Numbered from the stretch's first letter, positions 1-7,020 are shown. The stretch is 11,206 bases of DNA from DAOMOP01 sp035444405 (GCA_035444405.1 DAOMOP010000137.1:1-11206); one strand, 5' to 3'. Made by a program: numbers and translations. Notes: a model not told the origin generated them from the sequence alone.

Positions 1-397
1 CGATCCACATGAAGATCTCGGTGTAGACCGTCTGCGGACAGGCATAACCGCACCACAGCCGTCCGGCGATCGCCGTGAAGAAGAACAGCGCGTACGCGGA
101 AATGATCAGCAGGATCGCCAGAAACAGCACATCCTGCGGCCAGAACACCCAGCCGAAGATGTAGAACTTGCGTTCGGCGATATGGAACAGCACGGCCTGG
201 CGGTCGTTCCAGGTCAGCCACGGCAGGCCGTAGAACAGCAGTTGCGTGACCCAGACGAGAATCCAGCGCCAGTTGTTGAATCGACCGCGTATCGAGCGGA
301 CGTGGAGCTTCTTGCGGGGGGCGTAAAGGCTGGTGGTGTCGACGGGCTGCCCCGCGGCGCCGGCCCGGCCGTCGGAGCGTGTTGCCGGCTCTGCCAT
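1..397 (-). CDS. ccoG: Cytochrome c oxidase accessory protein CcoG, 5' part only (runs off left edge)
   Basis: The first 132 codons of CcoG (RdxA/FixG family) are visible; the rest lies beyond the left edge. CcoG is a polyferredoxin-like membrane protein that helps cbb3 oxidase assembly, probably by reducing copper before insertion. The visible part has a soluble N-terminal tail (about 1-42), a first hydrophobic segment (about 44-63), a second around 88-110, and the family signature WCGYACPQTVYTEIFMW at about 115-131. The ferredoxin cysteine clusters would lie outside the window. The ATG at 397 has only a weak ribosome site (GGA about 11 nt upstream), but the encoded N terminus fits the family. 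It lies 93 nt after the ccoP stop, with a strong hairpin in that gap, so it is probably the next gene of the ccoNOQP transcript at lower dosage. ccoH, usually downstream, cannot be seen. Confidence 0.93.
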   Translation of the reverse strand, partial: MAEPATRSDGRAGAAGQPVDTTSLYAPRKKLHVRSIRGRFNNWRWILVWVTQLLFYGLPWLTWNDRQAVLFHIAERKFYIFGWVFWPQDVLFLAILLIISAYALFFFTAIAGRLWCGYACPQTVYTEIFMWI

Positions 398-437
398 AAT
401 TGCTATATCCGTATATGCTGAATTATTGGGGTTGAAA

Positions 438-461
438 TTCCCCGGGGTCGCCCCCGGGGAA
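438..461 (-). terminator. GC-rich hairpin between ccoP and ccoG (attenuator or mRNA-stabilising stem)
   Basis: A perfect 10-bp stem (TTCCCCGGGG at 438-447 pairing with CCCCGGGGAA at 452-461, loop TCGC) starts about 30 nt after the ccoP stop. On the minus strand it is followed by AATTTCAACC, which is a poor U tract. This is more likely a partial terminator or a 3'-end protecting stem than a full terminator, and would lower ccoG output relative to ccoNOQP. An AT-rich stretch at about 398-425 could hold a weak ccoG promoter. Confidence 0.55.
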
Positions 462-490
462 CGGTTGCTGCAGGGTCTGTCGTTATTATG

Positions 491-1393
491 TTACCGCGTC
501 GCGTTGTTCGACAGGCCCCACACGTAGGCCGCGAGCAGATGCACCTTGTCCTCGCCGAGGAATTCGCCGAACCCGGGCATGCGGTTCATGCGCCCCTGAT
601 TGACCGTCTCGAGGATGGAGGCCTCCGACGAGCCCCAGAGCCAGGTGTTGTCGGTCAGATTCGGCGCACCCACCGCCGCCATGCCGGTCGCATCGGCCCC
701 GTGGCAGGCGACGCAGTTGTTCTGGAACACCTCGCTGCCACGCTGCGCCCGCAGCGAGTCGTGCGCGAGGCCGTTGAGCGAGCGCACGTAGTTCGCCACG
801 TCGCGCGTACCTTCGGGGCCGATCGCCGCGCCGAGGGCCGGCATCACGCCGGTGCGGCCGTTGGTGATCGTCGCCTTGATCGCATCCGGCTCCCCGCCCC
901 AGTTCCACGACGCGTCGGTCAGGTTCGGAAAACCGCGCGCACCGCGTGCATCCGAGCCGTGACATTGTGCGCAATAGGTCAGGAACAGGCGCTGTCCCAT
1001 GCCCCGGGCTTCGGGGTCGGCGGCGACCGCGGGGATGTCCATGTCGCGATAGCGGGCGAAGATCGGCCCGTAGCGCTCGTCGGCCTGCGCCATCTCCGTG
1101 TCGTACTGGCCGACCGAGCTCCAGCGCAGCACGCCTTTGAAATTGCCGAAACCCGGATACAGCGCCAGATACACGACCGAGAAGATCAGCGTGATCCAGA
1201 ACAGGTAGAGCCACCAGCGCGGCAGCGGATTGTTGTACTCGGCGAGGTTCTCGTCCCACACGTGACCGTGCAGTTCGACCGGACCACTCTCGCGCTTGTT
1301 GTTGGACATCAGCACGAACAGGCAGAACAGCAGGCTCAGGGCGACGAGGCCCATCACGTACACGTTCCAGAAACCGCTAACAAAGTCAGCCAT
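491..1393 (-). CDS. ccoP: cbb3-type cytochrome c oxidase subunit III, membrane-bound diheme cytochrome c CcoP
   Basis: CcoP (FixP, 300 aa) is the diheme c-type cytochrome that passes electrons from soluble donors toward CcoO and the CcoN catalytic site. Two hydrophobic segments (about 11-30 and 61-79) show the longer, two-helix form of CcoP; the rest is periplasmic. Two heme c sites are plain: CAQCH (141-145) and CVACH (227-231), with likely axial methionines M184 (VMPALG) and M272 (RMPGFG). The two cytochrome domains repeat the motif PNLTD-x-W-W-G, at about 157-167 and 244-254. Its ATG is 5 nt after the ccoQ stop, with AAGGA inside the ccoQ end as ribosome site, so the two are translationally close. 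Length and motif order are normal for the family. Confidence 0.98.
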   Translation of the reverse strand: MADFVSGFWNVYVMGLVALSLLFCLFVLMSNNKRESGPVELHGHVWDENLAEYNNPLPRWWLYLFWITLIFSVVYLALYPGFGNFKGVLRWSSVGQYDTEMAQADERYGPIFARYRDMDIPAVAADPEARGMGQRLFLTYCAQCHGSDARGARGFPNLTDASWNWGGEPDAIKATITNGRTGVMPALGAAIGPEGTRDVANYVRSLNGLAHDSLRAQRGSEVFQNNCVACHGADATGMAAVGAPNLTDNTWLWGSSEASILETVNQGRMNRMPGFGEFLGEDKVHLLAAYVWGLSNNATR

Positions 1394-1398
1394 TGTCT

Positions 1399-1578
1399 TT
1401 ATCCTTGCTTGGACTGCCGGTCACGCTCGTCGGCCGGCAGCTCGTCGTCGGTAAAGGGGAGCCGCGCCGCTTCGTCGAATCCCTTCTTGGCGTGCTTGCT
1501 GTAGGCCCAGATGCAGATGCCGACAAAGCACAGAAAGCCGAGAACGGTGACCACTATCCTTGCATCATTGAGTTCCAC
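1399..1578 (-). CDS. ccoQ: cbb3-type cytochrome c oxidase subunit IV, CcoQ
   Basis: CcoQ (FixQ) is a small one-helix subunit that stabilises the assembled cbb3 complex. The chosen reading is 59 aa from a GTG start: one hydrophobic segment (about 8-25, ending ICIWAYS), then a basic turn (KHAKKGF) and an acidic, soluble tail typical of CcoQ. The GTG at 1578 is preferred because GGAGA lies 6 nt before it, it begins 17 nt after the ccoO stop, and no ATG in frame gives a protein of the right size. A longer open frame runs upstream through ccoO, but that is an out-of-frame shadow. The call rests on hydropathy, the FDEAARLPF-type tail and its position between ccoO and ccoP. Confidence 0.93.
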   Translation of the reverse strand: MELNDARIVVTVLGFLCFVGICIWAYSKHAKKGFDEAARLPFTDDELPADERDRQSKQG

Positions 1579-1595
1579 GACGCGTCTCCAGCGCT

Positions 1596-2228
1596 CTACT
1601 TGAAGTTCGAAAGTGCAGTGCCCATGCCCTGCAGATACGCGATCAGCGCGTCCATCTCGGTCTTGCCCTCGAGCATCGCGCGTGCCCCGGCGATGTCCTC
1701 GTCGGAGTACGGATGACCGAGTGCACGGAGCGCCCGCAGCTTCGTCTCGATGCTGCCGGCACGCACCGGACGCTCGAGCCACGGGAACGCGGGCATGTTC
1801 GACTCGGGCACGACCGCGCGCGGGTCGATCAGGTGCACGCGGTGCCACTCGTCGGAATAACGCCCGCCGACGCGCGCCAAATCCGGGCCGGTCCGCTTGG
1901 AGCCCCACTGGAACGGGCGGTCATAGATGAACTCGCCGGCCACCGAGTAGTGGCCGTAGCGCTCGGTCTCGGCGCGGAACGGGCGGATCATCTGCGAGTG
2001 GCAGTTGTAGCAGCCTTCGCGAACGTAGATGTCGCGCCCGGTCAGGCGCAGCGCGTCGTAGGGCTTGATATCCAGCGGATTGCCCTCGCGGTCGATGGGC
2101 TTGGTCAGCGTATGCTGGAAGAACAGCGGCACGATCTCGACGAGACCCCCCACGCTCACCGTCAGCAGCGTCAGCACGATCATCAGGCCGACGCTGCGCT
2201 CGATCATGTCATGTTTCAGTTTGGCCAT
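1596..2228 (-). CDS. ccoO: cbb3-type cytochrome c oxidase subunit II, monoheme cytochrome c CcoO
   Basis: CcoO (FixO, 210 aa) is the membrane-anchored monoheme cytochrome c that relays electrons from CcoP to the low-spin heme b of CcoN. It shows an N-terminal anchor helix (about 13-35), the family motif GRDIYVREGCYNCHSQMIRP with the heme c site CYNCH at 73-77, and the axial methionine M145 in SNMPAFPW. Conserved GPDLARVGGRYSDEWH (114-129) is typical of the family. The ATG at 2228 is preceded by GGAGAA and lies 15 nt after the ccoN stop; ccoQ follows after 17 nt. Length is normal for CcoO. Confidence 0.98.
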   Translation of the reverse strand: MAKLKHDMIERSVGLMIVLTLLTVSVGGLVEIVPLFFQHTLTKPIDREGNPLDIKPYDALRLTGRDIYVREGCYNCHSQMIRPFRAETERYGHYSVAGEFIYDRPFQWGSKRTGPDLARVGGRYSDEWHRVHLIDPRAVVPESNMPAFPWLERPVRAGSIETKLRALRALGHPYSDEDIAGARAMLEGKTEMDALIAYLQGMGTALSNFK

Positions 2229-2243
2229 GTTCTTGTTCTCCGA

Positions 2244-3677
2244 TCAGGCGTGTGCGGCCGCAGGGACGATGACGGGCGCCTCGTAGGGCTTCTGCCCGGC
2301 GATGGTCTTCATCATGTTGTAGAACATGATGAACATGCCGCTCAGGAACAGGATGCCGCCCACCAGGCGGATGGTCCAGAACGGGTAGCTCGCCTTGACG
2401 CTCTCGATGAACGAGTAGGTCAGCGTGCCGTCCGGGTTGGTCGCCCGCCACATCAGGCCCTGCATCACGCCGGCGATCCACATCGAAGCGATGTAGAGCA
2501 CGATGCCGATCGTGGCGATCCAGAAGTGCGTCGTGATCAACCCGGTCGAATACATCTCGGTCTTGCCGTACATGCGCGGAATCAGGTAGTACATCGAGCC
2601 GATCGAGATCATCGCCACCCAGCCCAGCGCGCCGGCATGGACGTGGCCGACGGTCCAGTCGGTATAGTGCGAAAGCGCATTGACGGTCTTGATCGACATC
2701 ATCGGACCTTCGAAGGTCGACATGCCGTAGAAGGACAGCGACACGATCAGGAACTTCAGGATCGGGTCGGTGCGCAGTTTGTGCCAGGCACCCGACAGCG
2801 TCATGATGCCGTTGATCATGCCGCCCCACGACGGAGCCAGCAGAATCAGCGAAAAGACCATGCCGACCGACTGGGTCCAGTCGGGCAGCGCGGTGTAGTG
2901 CAGATGGTGCGGGCCGGCCCACATGTAGGTGAAGATCAGCGCCCAGAAGTGCACGACCGAAAGACGGTACGAATAGACCGGACGCTCGGCCTGCTTGGGC
3001 ACGAAGTAGTACATCATGCCGAGAAAGCCGGCCGTCAGGAAGAAGCCGACCGCATTGTGGCCGTACCACCACTGAACCATCGCATCCTGGGCACCGGCAT
3101 AGGCCGAATACGACTTCCACGCCTCCACGGGCAAGGCCGCGCTATTGACGATGTGCAGCAGCGCGACGGTCAGGATGAAGCCGCCGAAGAACCAGTTGGC
3201 GACGTAGATGTGCGAGACCTTGCGCTTGGCGATCGTGCCGAAGAACACGATCGCGTACGAGACCCACACGGCCGCGATCAGGATGTCGATCGGCCATTCG
3301 AGCTCGGCGTATTCCTTGGCCTGCGTGAAGCCGAGCGGAAGCGTGATCGCGGCCAGCACGATGACGACCTGCCAGCCCCAGAACGTGAAGGCGGCAAGCT
3401 TGGGCGCGAACAGCGTCGTGTGGCAGGTTCGCTGCACGACGAAGTACGAGGTCGCGAACAGCGCACACCCCCCGAACGCGAAGATCACCGCATTCGTGTG
3501 AAGCGGGCGAAGCCTCCCGAAATGGAACCATTCACCCACTTCGCTCAGGTTGAGTGCGGGCCAGACGAGCTGCGCGGCGACGATCACGCCGACCAGCATG
3601 CCCACGATCCCCCACACCACCGTCATGATGGCGAACTGGCGAACGACTTTATAGTTATAAGTCGCTTCCGATTGCAT
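2244..3677 (-). CDS. ccoN: cbb3-type cytochrome c oxidase subunit I, catalytic CcoN
   Basis: CcoN (FixN, 477 aa) is the catalytic heme-copper subunit that reduces O2 to water with high affinity and pumps protons. It is an integral membrane protein of about 12 helices. Using the ATG at 3677, ligands fall at the residue numbers known for P. stutzeri CcoN: H60 and H347 for heme b, H345 for heme b3, H207, H257 and H258 for CuB, Y251 for the His-Tyr crosslink, and E323. That agreement and the AGAGGTGA ribosome site 5 nt upstream favour this ATG over the in-frame GTG at 3686, which would sit inside the ribosome site. It heads ccoNOQP and is preceded by an FNR-type promoter. The C terminus ends in an alanine-rich tail without an obvious role. 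Confidence 0.99.
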   Translation of the reverse strand: MQSEATYNYKVVRQFAIMTVVWGIVGMLVGVIVAAQLVWPALNLSEVGEWFHFGRLRPLHTNAVIFAFGGCALFATSYFVVQRTCHTTLFAPKLAAFTFWGWQVVIVLAAITLPLGFTQAKEYAELEWPIDILIAAVWVSYAIVFFGTIAKRKVSHIYVANWFFGGFILTVALLHIVNSAALPVEAWKSYSAYAGAQDAMVQWWYGHNAVGFFLTAGFLGMMYYFVPKQAERPVYSYRLSVVHFWALIFTYMWAGPHHLHYTALPDWTQSVGMVFSLILLAPSWGGMINGIMTLSGAWHKLRTDPILKFLIVSLSFYGMSTFEGPMMSIKTVNALSHYTDWTVGHVHAGALGWVAMISIGSMYYLIPRMYGKTEMYSTGLITTHFWIATIGIVLYIASMWIAGVMQGLMWRATNPDGTLTYSFIESVKASYPFWTIRLVGGILFLSGMFIMFYNMMKTIAGQKPYEAPVIVPAAAHA

Positions 3678-3682
3678 GTGAG

Positions 3683-3690
3683 TCACCTCT
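3683..3690 (-). promoter_or_regulatory. Ribosome binding site that decides the ccoN start
   Basis: On the minus strand AGAGGTGA lies 5 nt before the ATG at 3677. The upstream in-frame GTG at 3686 overlaps this site and has no ribosome site of its own, so the ATG is taken as the start. Confidence 0.75.
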
Positions 3691-3756
3691 TTGATTGAAA
3701 ATCTTTTTCTTCCGAGTCCCGGTGGTCACGCCGCATGCGGCGCGCCATCGGGGCGA

Positions 3757-3797
3757 AGCATACGCGGAACCACGAAGTCATTTTTGATCTGGATCAA
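3757..3797 (-). promoter_or_regulatory. FNR/ANR-dependent promoter of ccoNOQP
   Basis: A perfect FNR-type palindrome TTGAT-CTGG-ATCAA is at 3784-3797. On the minus strand a -10-like TATGCT is at 3762-3757, within 1 nt of the spacing of a class II FNR promoter (site centred near -41.5). The predicted start is about 3749-3750, giving a leader of about 72 nt before ccoN. A 12-bp palindrome GCCGCATGCGGC (3730-3741) lies in the leader. Read on the plus strand, the same box has no -10-like sequence at the right distance. FNR/ANR/FixK control of cbb3 operons is well established; its use here is inferred from the motif. Confidence 0.85.
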
Positions 3798-3887
3798 CTT
3801 TCTATTGCAGTGCACTATCGACCTGGGAACCCGGTTCAATCGGCGGCAACACGGGCGACGAACCGTGTCGGCAGGGGGAGGCGAGAC

Positions 3888-3917
3888 AAAAAAAAAGGGT
3901 GCGTACGAAACGCACCC
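3888..3917 (-). terminator. Rho-independent terminator (minus strand)
   Basis: An 8-bp perfect GC-rich stem (GGGTGCGT at 3897-3904, ACGCACCC at 3910-3917, 5-nt loop) is followed on the minus strand by nine Ts (3896-3888). It ends transcripts arriving from ccoIS and from the predicted sRNA promoter at about 3992, and so insulates the ccoNOQP promoter. Confidence 0.9.
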
Positions 3918-3992
3918 CCAACCCCAACAGAGAGACAAAAACTCGGTCGTGAAGGCCGTGCCGGCAAAGCCGGGGCAACCCTCAAAAACCAT
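3888..3992 (-). ncRNA. Predicted FNR-activated small RNA, about 105 nt
   Basis: This stretch between ccoS and ccoN is bounded by an FNR-type promoter and an intrinsic terminator, which is how many bacterial sRNA genes are found. The predicted start is the A at 3992, 6 nt after CATACT. The RNA would have a short stem (CCGGC-TTT-GCCGG, about 3961-3973), then an unpaired U/C-rich stretch (TTTTTGTCTCTCTGTTGGGG, about 3925-3944) suited to Hfq or target pairing, then the terminator stem and U tail. The only minus-strand reading frame here (from 3998) runs through the terminator and its poly-T and has no ribosome site, so it is unlikely to code. Known FNR-dependent sRNAs (E. coli FnrS, neisserial AniS) have similar size and architecture; I see no obvious sequence similarity to FnrS. 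The alternative is plain ccoS 3' UTR. Confidence 0.6.
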
Positions 3993-3998
3993 GGACAA

Positions 3999-4040
3999 AG
4001 TATGTCTTTCGCCTGCCTGCGGGGCTTTGACCTAGGTCAA
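3999..4040 (-). promoter_or_regulatory. Second FNR/ANR-type promoter, driving the predicted sRNA
   Basis: A perfect palindrome TTGAC-CTAG-GTCAA lies at 4027-4040, 34 nt after the ccoS stop. On the minus strand CATACT (4004-3999, 4 of 6 matches to TATAAT) falls exactly where the -10 of a class II FNR promoter belongs, giving a start at 3992. No -10-like sequence is found at the matching plus-strand distance. The only thing downstream before a terminator is about 105 nt of non-coding DNA. Confidence 0.65.
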
Positions 4041-4074
4041 CAAAACTCGATTGAACCCGGTCGGTGCGCACTTC

Positions 4075-4320
4075 TCACCCGTCTCGTTCCGACGCCCTTT
4101 GTTTCGACCGATCATCCTCCCTATCGCTATTGGTCCGCATCTCCGGCTTGGCTTCAGTCTTATCGACAGGGCGCTCGAGATCGCGGTCGTCGAGCAGCAT
4201 CCGGTACGCCGGCCCCTCGAGATCATCGTACTGGCCGGAGCGCACCGACCACCAGAAGATTATGCCAATGGTGAAGACTAGCACAACTGAGAGCGGAATG
4301 AGCAGATACAGTCCCAGCAT
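4075..4320 (-). CDS. ccoS: cbb3 oxidase maturation protein CcoS
   Basis: CcoS (FixS, 81 aa) is a small one-helix membrane protein needed to make active cbb3 oxidase with its heme b and CuB cofactors. The N-terminal helix (about 3-24) runs into the family signature FWWSVRSGQYDDLEGPAYRML (22-42), followed by DDRD. The tail after about residue 50 is highly charged and low in complexity, somewhat longer than a minimal CcoS. The ATG overlaps the ccoI stop by one base (TAATG), so translation is probably coupled to ccoI. A frame open further upstream is shadow within ccoI. An FNR-type site and the predicted sRNA follow directly. Confidence 0.95.
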   Translation of the reverse strand: MLGLYLLIPLSVVLVFTIGIIFWWSVRSGQYDDLEGPAYRMLLDDRDLERPVDKTEAKPEMRTNSDREDDRSKQRASERDG

Positions 4321-6803
4321 TACTTGCCCCGCTTCGGTTGACGCTGCAGTCGCAGCGCGTTGAGGACCACCAGCAGCGAGCTGCCGGCCATGCCGACGCC
4401 GGCCATCCATGGGGTAATGAGGCCCATCATCGCCAGCGGTACCGAGGTGAAATTATAGGTGAACGACCACCACAGGTTCTGGCGGATGATCGCGAGCGTG
4501 TGCCGCGACGTGCTGATGCCACGCGACAAGCCGGCAAGACTTTCGGACAGGAGCACGATGTCGGCCTGATTGCGCGCGAGATCGGTGCCCCCACCCATCG
4601 CCACCGAAACCTGCGCCTGCGCGAGCACTGGCGCATCGTTGACGCCATCGCCGACCATCGCCACGATCGCTCCGGGCTCCTGCTGTTCGAGCGCGACCCA
4701 CGCCTGTTTGTCCTGCGGTGTCATCTCGGCACGATATTCATCGACACCGATGCGCTCGGCGAGCGCGCGCACCGCAGCCGGCGCATCGCCACTGATGATC
4801 GCGGTCGGCACGCGCTCCCGGGCGAGTCGCGCCACCAGCAGCGGCGCATCGTCACGGGCAACGTCGGCCAGACGGAACAGCGCGTGCCAGCCGCATGCCG
4901 AGCCGAGCGCAACCACCGTCGCGCCGCCGTCTTCCAGCCCCTGCACTTCGGGCGGCAGCGGCAAACCCGCCAGCTCGGCGACGAAGCCGGGCCGGCCGAC
5001 GCGCAGCACGACCCCGTCGACACGGCCTTCGACCCCTTGTCCGGTGACCGCACGCAGCTCATCGACCGCTGGCAGCGCGAGGCCTTCGGCGGCCAGGCGC
5101 AAGCCCGTCGCCACCGCATGCTCGGAGGCCTGCTCGAGCGCCGCGGCGAGCGCGCGAGCGCGCGGCTCTGGGGTGTCGTCGAGCACGCGTACGGCCTCGA
5201 CCCGCATCGTGCCGTAGGTCAGCGTGCCCGTCTTGTCGAAGACGAAGTGATTCGCGCGCGCGAGCGTCTCGATCGCATGGCCGCGCGTGACGAGTACGCC
5301 CATGCGCGCCAGCGCGTCGGTCGCCACCGTCAGTGCCGTCGGCGTCGCCAGCGACAGCGCGCACGGGCAGGCGACCACCAGCACCGAGACGAAGACCCAC
5401 AACGCACGGTCGGGATCGATGAACTGCCAGCCGATCCAGGTCAGCGCCGACAGCGACAGCAGCGCGACGATGAAGATGCGTGCGACACGGTCGGCCACGG
5501 TCGCGATGGCCGGCCGCTCGGCCGCAGCGCGGTCCATCAGCTTGCGGATCGCCGCGAGGCGCGTCGAGTCGCCCACCTGCCGCACTTCCACCAGCAGCGG
5601 GCTGGCCACGTTGATGCTGCCGCCGGTCACGGCCGATCCGCGCACCTTCGCGACCGGCCGGCTCTCGCCGGTCAGCAGGGCCTCGTTGGCCTCGCTCTCG
5701 CCGTCGATCACGACACCGTCGGCCGCAATCACCTCGCCGGGCCGCACGCGGATGCGATCGCCCGCAACGAGCTGCGAAACCGGCACGCGCACCGCCTCGC
5801 CCGACTCCTCACCGATGCGCTCGGCAAACACCGGCAGCACCTTGCCGAGCTCCTCGACACCGCGTACCGCCCGCTGGCGCGCCAGCATCTCGAGATACCG
5901 CCCGCACAGGAGCAGGAAGACGAACATCGTGACCGAGTCGAAATAGACCTCGGGGCCATCCGTCAGCGTCGCCCAAACGCTGGCGACAAACGCACTGCCC
6001 ACGCCGAGCGCCACCGGCACGTCCATGCCGAGCGCGCGCAGCTTGAGGTCGCGCCAGGCGCGCTGGAAGAACGGCGCCGCCGAATAGAAGACCACGGGCA
6101 GCGTCAGCAGCAGGCTCGCCCAGCGCATCAGCGCATCGGCCTCGGCGGCGAGGTCGCCCTCCTGCGCGATGTACGAAGGCCACGCATACATCATCACCTG
6201 CATCATGCCGAAGCCGGCCACGAACACGCGCCACAGCATCGAGCGGCGCTCGCGCTGGGCGACCTGCTCGGAGCGCTCGGCGTCGTACGGATAGGCCCGG
6301 TAGCCGATCGCCTGGATCGCGGCGAGGATGTCCGACAGCCGTGTGCGGCGCTCGTCCCAGCGCACGCGCGCGCGTCGCGTCGCATAGTTCACCTCGATCA
6401 GGGTCACACCGGGCTGACGCGCGACGTGGCGCTCGTTGAGCCACACGCAGGCCGCACAGGTAATCCCTTCGAGAATCAGAGCGGCTTCGCGTTCGTGCTC
6501 CCCGACCGGTTGCACGAAGCTCTTCTGGAAATCCGGGTGGTCGAACAGCCCGAGCTCCTGGAGCTCGGCAGGCAGTGCTTCCTTCTGCGGCTGCGGCATT
6601 GCGTCGCGGTGCCGGTAGTAGTCGGTCAGCTCGTTGTCGACGATGGAGCGCGCGACCGCCTCGCACCCGGTGCAGCACATCCGACGGCGCACACCGTCGA
6701 TGTCGACAAAGTGGCTCGTCGACGGCGGGACCGGAAGCCCGCAGTGGTAACACTCCTCGGCACGCGCTGCGGTGCCGGAAACCGCGATGTCGGCAGAGCC
6801 CAT
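4320..6803 (-). CDS. ccoI: Copper-translocating P1B-type ATPase CcoI, for cbb3 assembly
   Basis: CcoI (FixI, 827 aa) is a Cu(I)-exporting P-type ATPase of the inner membrane that supplies copper for the CuB site. From the N terminus: a cysteine-rich metal-binding region (CYHCGLPVP at 18-26, CCTGCEAV at 43-50), an HMA domain with CAAC at 116-119, an actuator TGES (378-381), the intramembrane CPC (479-481), the phosphorylation site DKTGT (523-527), and GDGVNDAP (718-725). Eight helices are expected, two after the hinge motif. One oddity is that the nucleotide-domain HP dipeptide reads HA (562-563, SEHAVA). The ATG at 6803 is preferred; an in-frame TTG at 6827 would add 8 residues and cannot be excluded, as both ribosome sites are weak. 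No FNR-type palindrome is seen in the 217-bp upstream gap, only a weak candidate promoter near 6878-6905. Confidence 0.96.
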   Translation of the reverse strand: MGSADIAVSGTAARAEECYHCGLPVPPSTSHFVDIDGVRRRMCCTGCEAVARSIVDNELTDYYRHRDAMPQPQKEALPAELQELGLFDHPDFQKSFVQPVGEHEREAALILEGITCAACVWLNERHVARQPGVTLIEVNYATRRARVRWDERRTRLSDILAAIQAIGYRAYPYDAERSEQVAQRERRSMLWRVFVAGFGMMQVMMYAWPSYIAQEGDLAAEADALMRWASLLLTLPVVFYSAAPFFQRAWRDLKLRALGMDVPVALGVGSAFVASVWATLTDGPEVYFDSVTMFVFLLLCGRYLEMLARQRAVRGVEELGKVLPVFAERIGEESGEAVRVPVSQLVAGDRIRVRPGEVIAADGVVIDGESEANEALLTGESRPVAKVRGSAVTGGSINVASPLLVEVRQVGDSTRLAAIRKLMDRAAAERPAIATVADRVARIFIVALLSLSALTWIGWQFIDPDRALWVFVSVLVVACPCALSLATPTALTVATDALARMGVLVTRGHAIETLARANHFVFDKTGTLTYGTMRVEAVRVLDDTPEPRARALAAALEQASEHAVATGLRLAAEGLALPAVDELRAVTGQGVEGRVDGVVLRVGRPGFVAELAGLPLPPEVQGLEDGGATVVALGSACGWHALFRLADVARDDAPLLVARLARERVPTAIISGDAPAAVRALAERIGVDEYRAEMTPQDKQAWVALEQQEPGAIVAMVGDGVNDAPVLAQAQVSVAMGGGTDLARNQADIVLLSESLAGLSRGISTSRHTLAIIRQNLWWSFTYNFTSVPLAMMGLITPWMAGVGMAGSSLLVVLNALRLQRQPKRGK

Positions 6804-7020
6804 CTTCGCCCGTCTACAGGTTGGCAATCGTCTCGCATGCGGGCGCCGAAGAGCGGCGCCGAGACGGCAGCCGCCCTTTTAGCACAGTTGCGAGCGAGTC
6901 ACCAAGGCCGCATCGGTGACGCCTTCGACGCGACGCGAGACGACACCGGTGTCGGTGCCGTCAGGAATCGGTTTTTCGTCGCAGAGCGGGCGCGCGGTGC
7001 GCCTGCGCGACCGTCGCCGC

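Noticed and set aside
1713..3698. Plus-strand 661-codon open frame
   Set aside because: It is antisense to ccoN and ccoO, whose catalytic residues are all present; the translation is a His/Arg/Asp-rich, low-complexity shadow typical of GC-rich DNA.
3726..3998. Minus-strand 90-codon frame across the ccoS-ccoN gap
   Set aside because: It reads through the intrinsic terminator and its poly-T tract (giving a Phe run), has no ribosome site and overlaps the ccoN promoter. The region is better read as a non-coding RNA plus promoter.
3735..4274. Plus-strand 179-codon frame across the gap and ccoS
   Set aside because: No ribosome site or recognisable domain, and it runs antisense over ccoS and through the terminator hairpin.
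5059..5400. Minus-strand overlapping frames inside ccoI
   Set aside because: They are frame-shifted shadows of the ATPase gene, which is intact from the metal-binding domain to the last helix.
6853..6880. Terminator-like stem followed by CCTTTT on the plus strand
   Set aside because: No plus-strand gene lies upstream to be terminated, and the stem has a bulge. On the minus strand it falls at the likely ccoI promoter, so a chance GC-rich stem is more likely.
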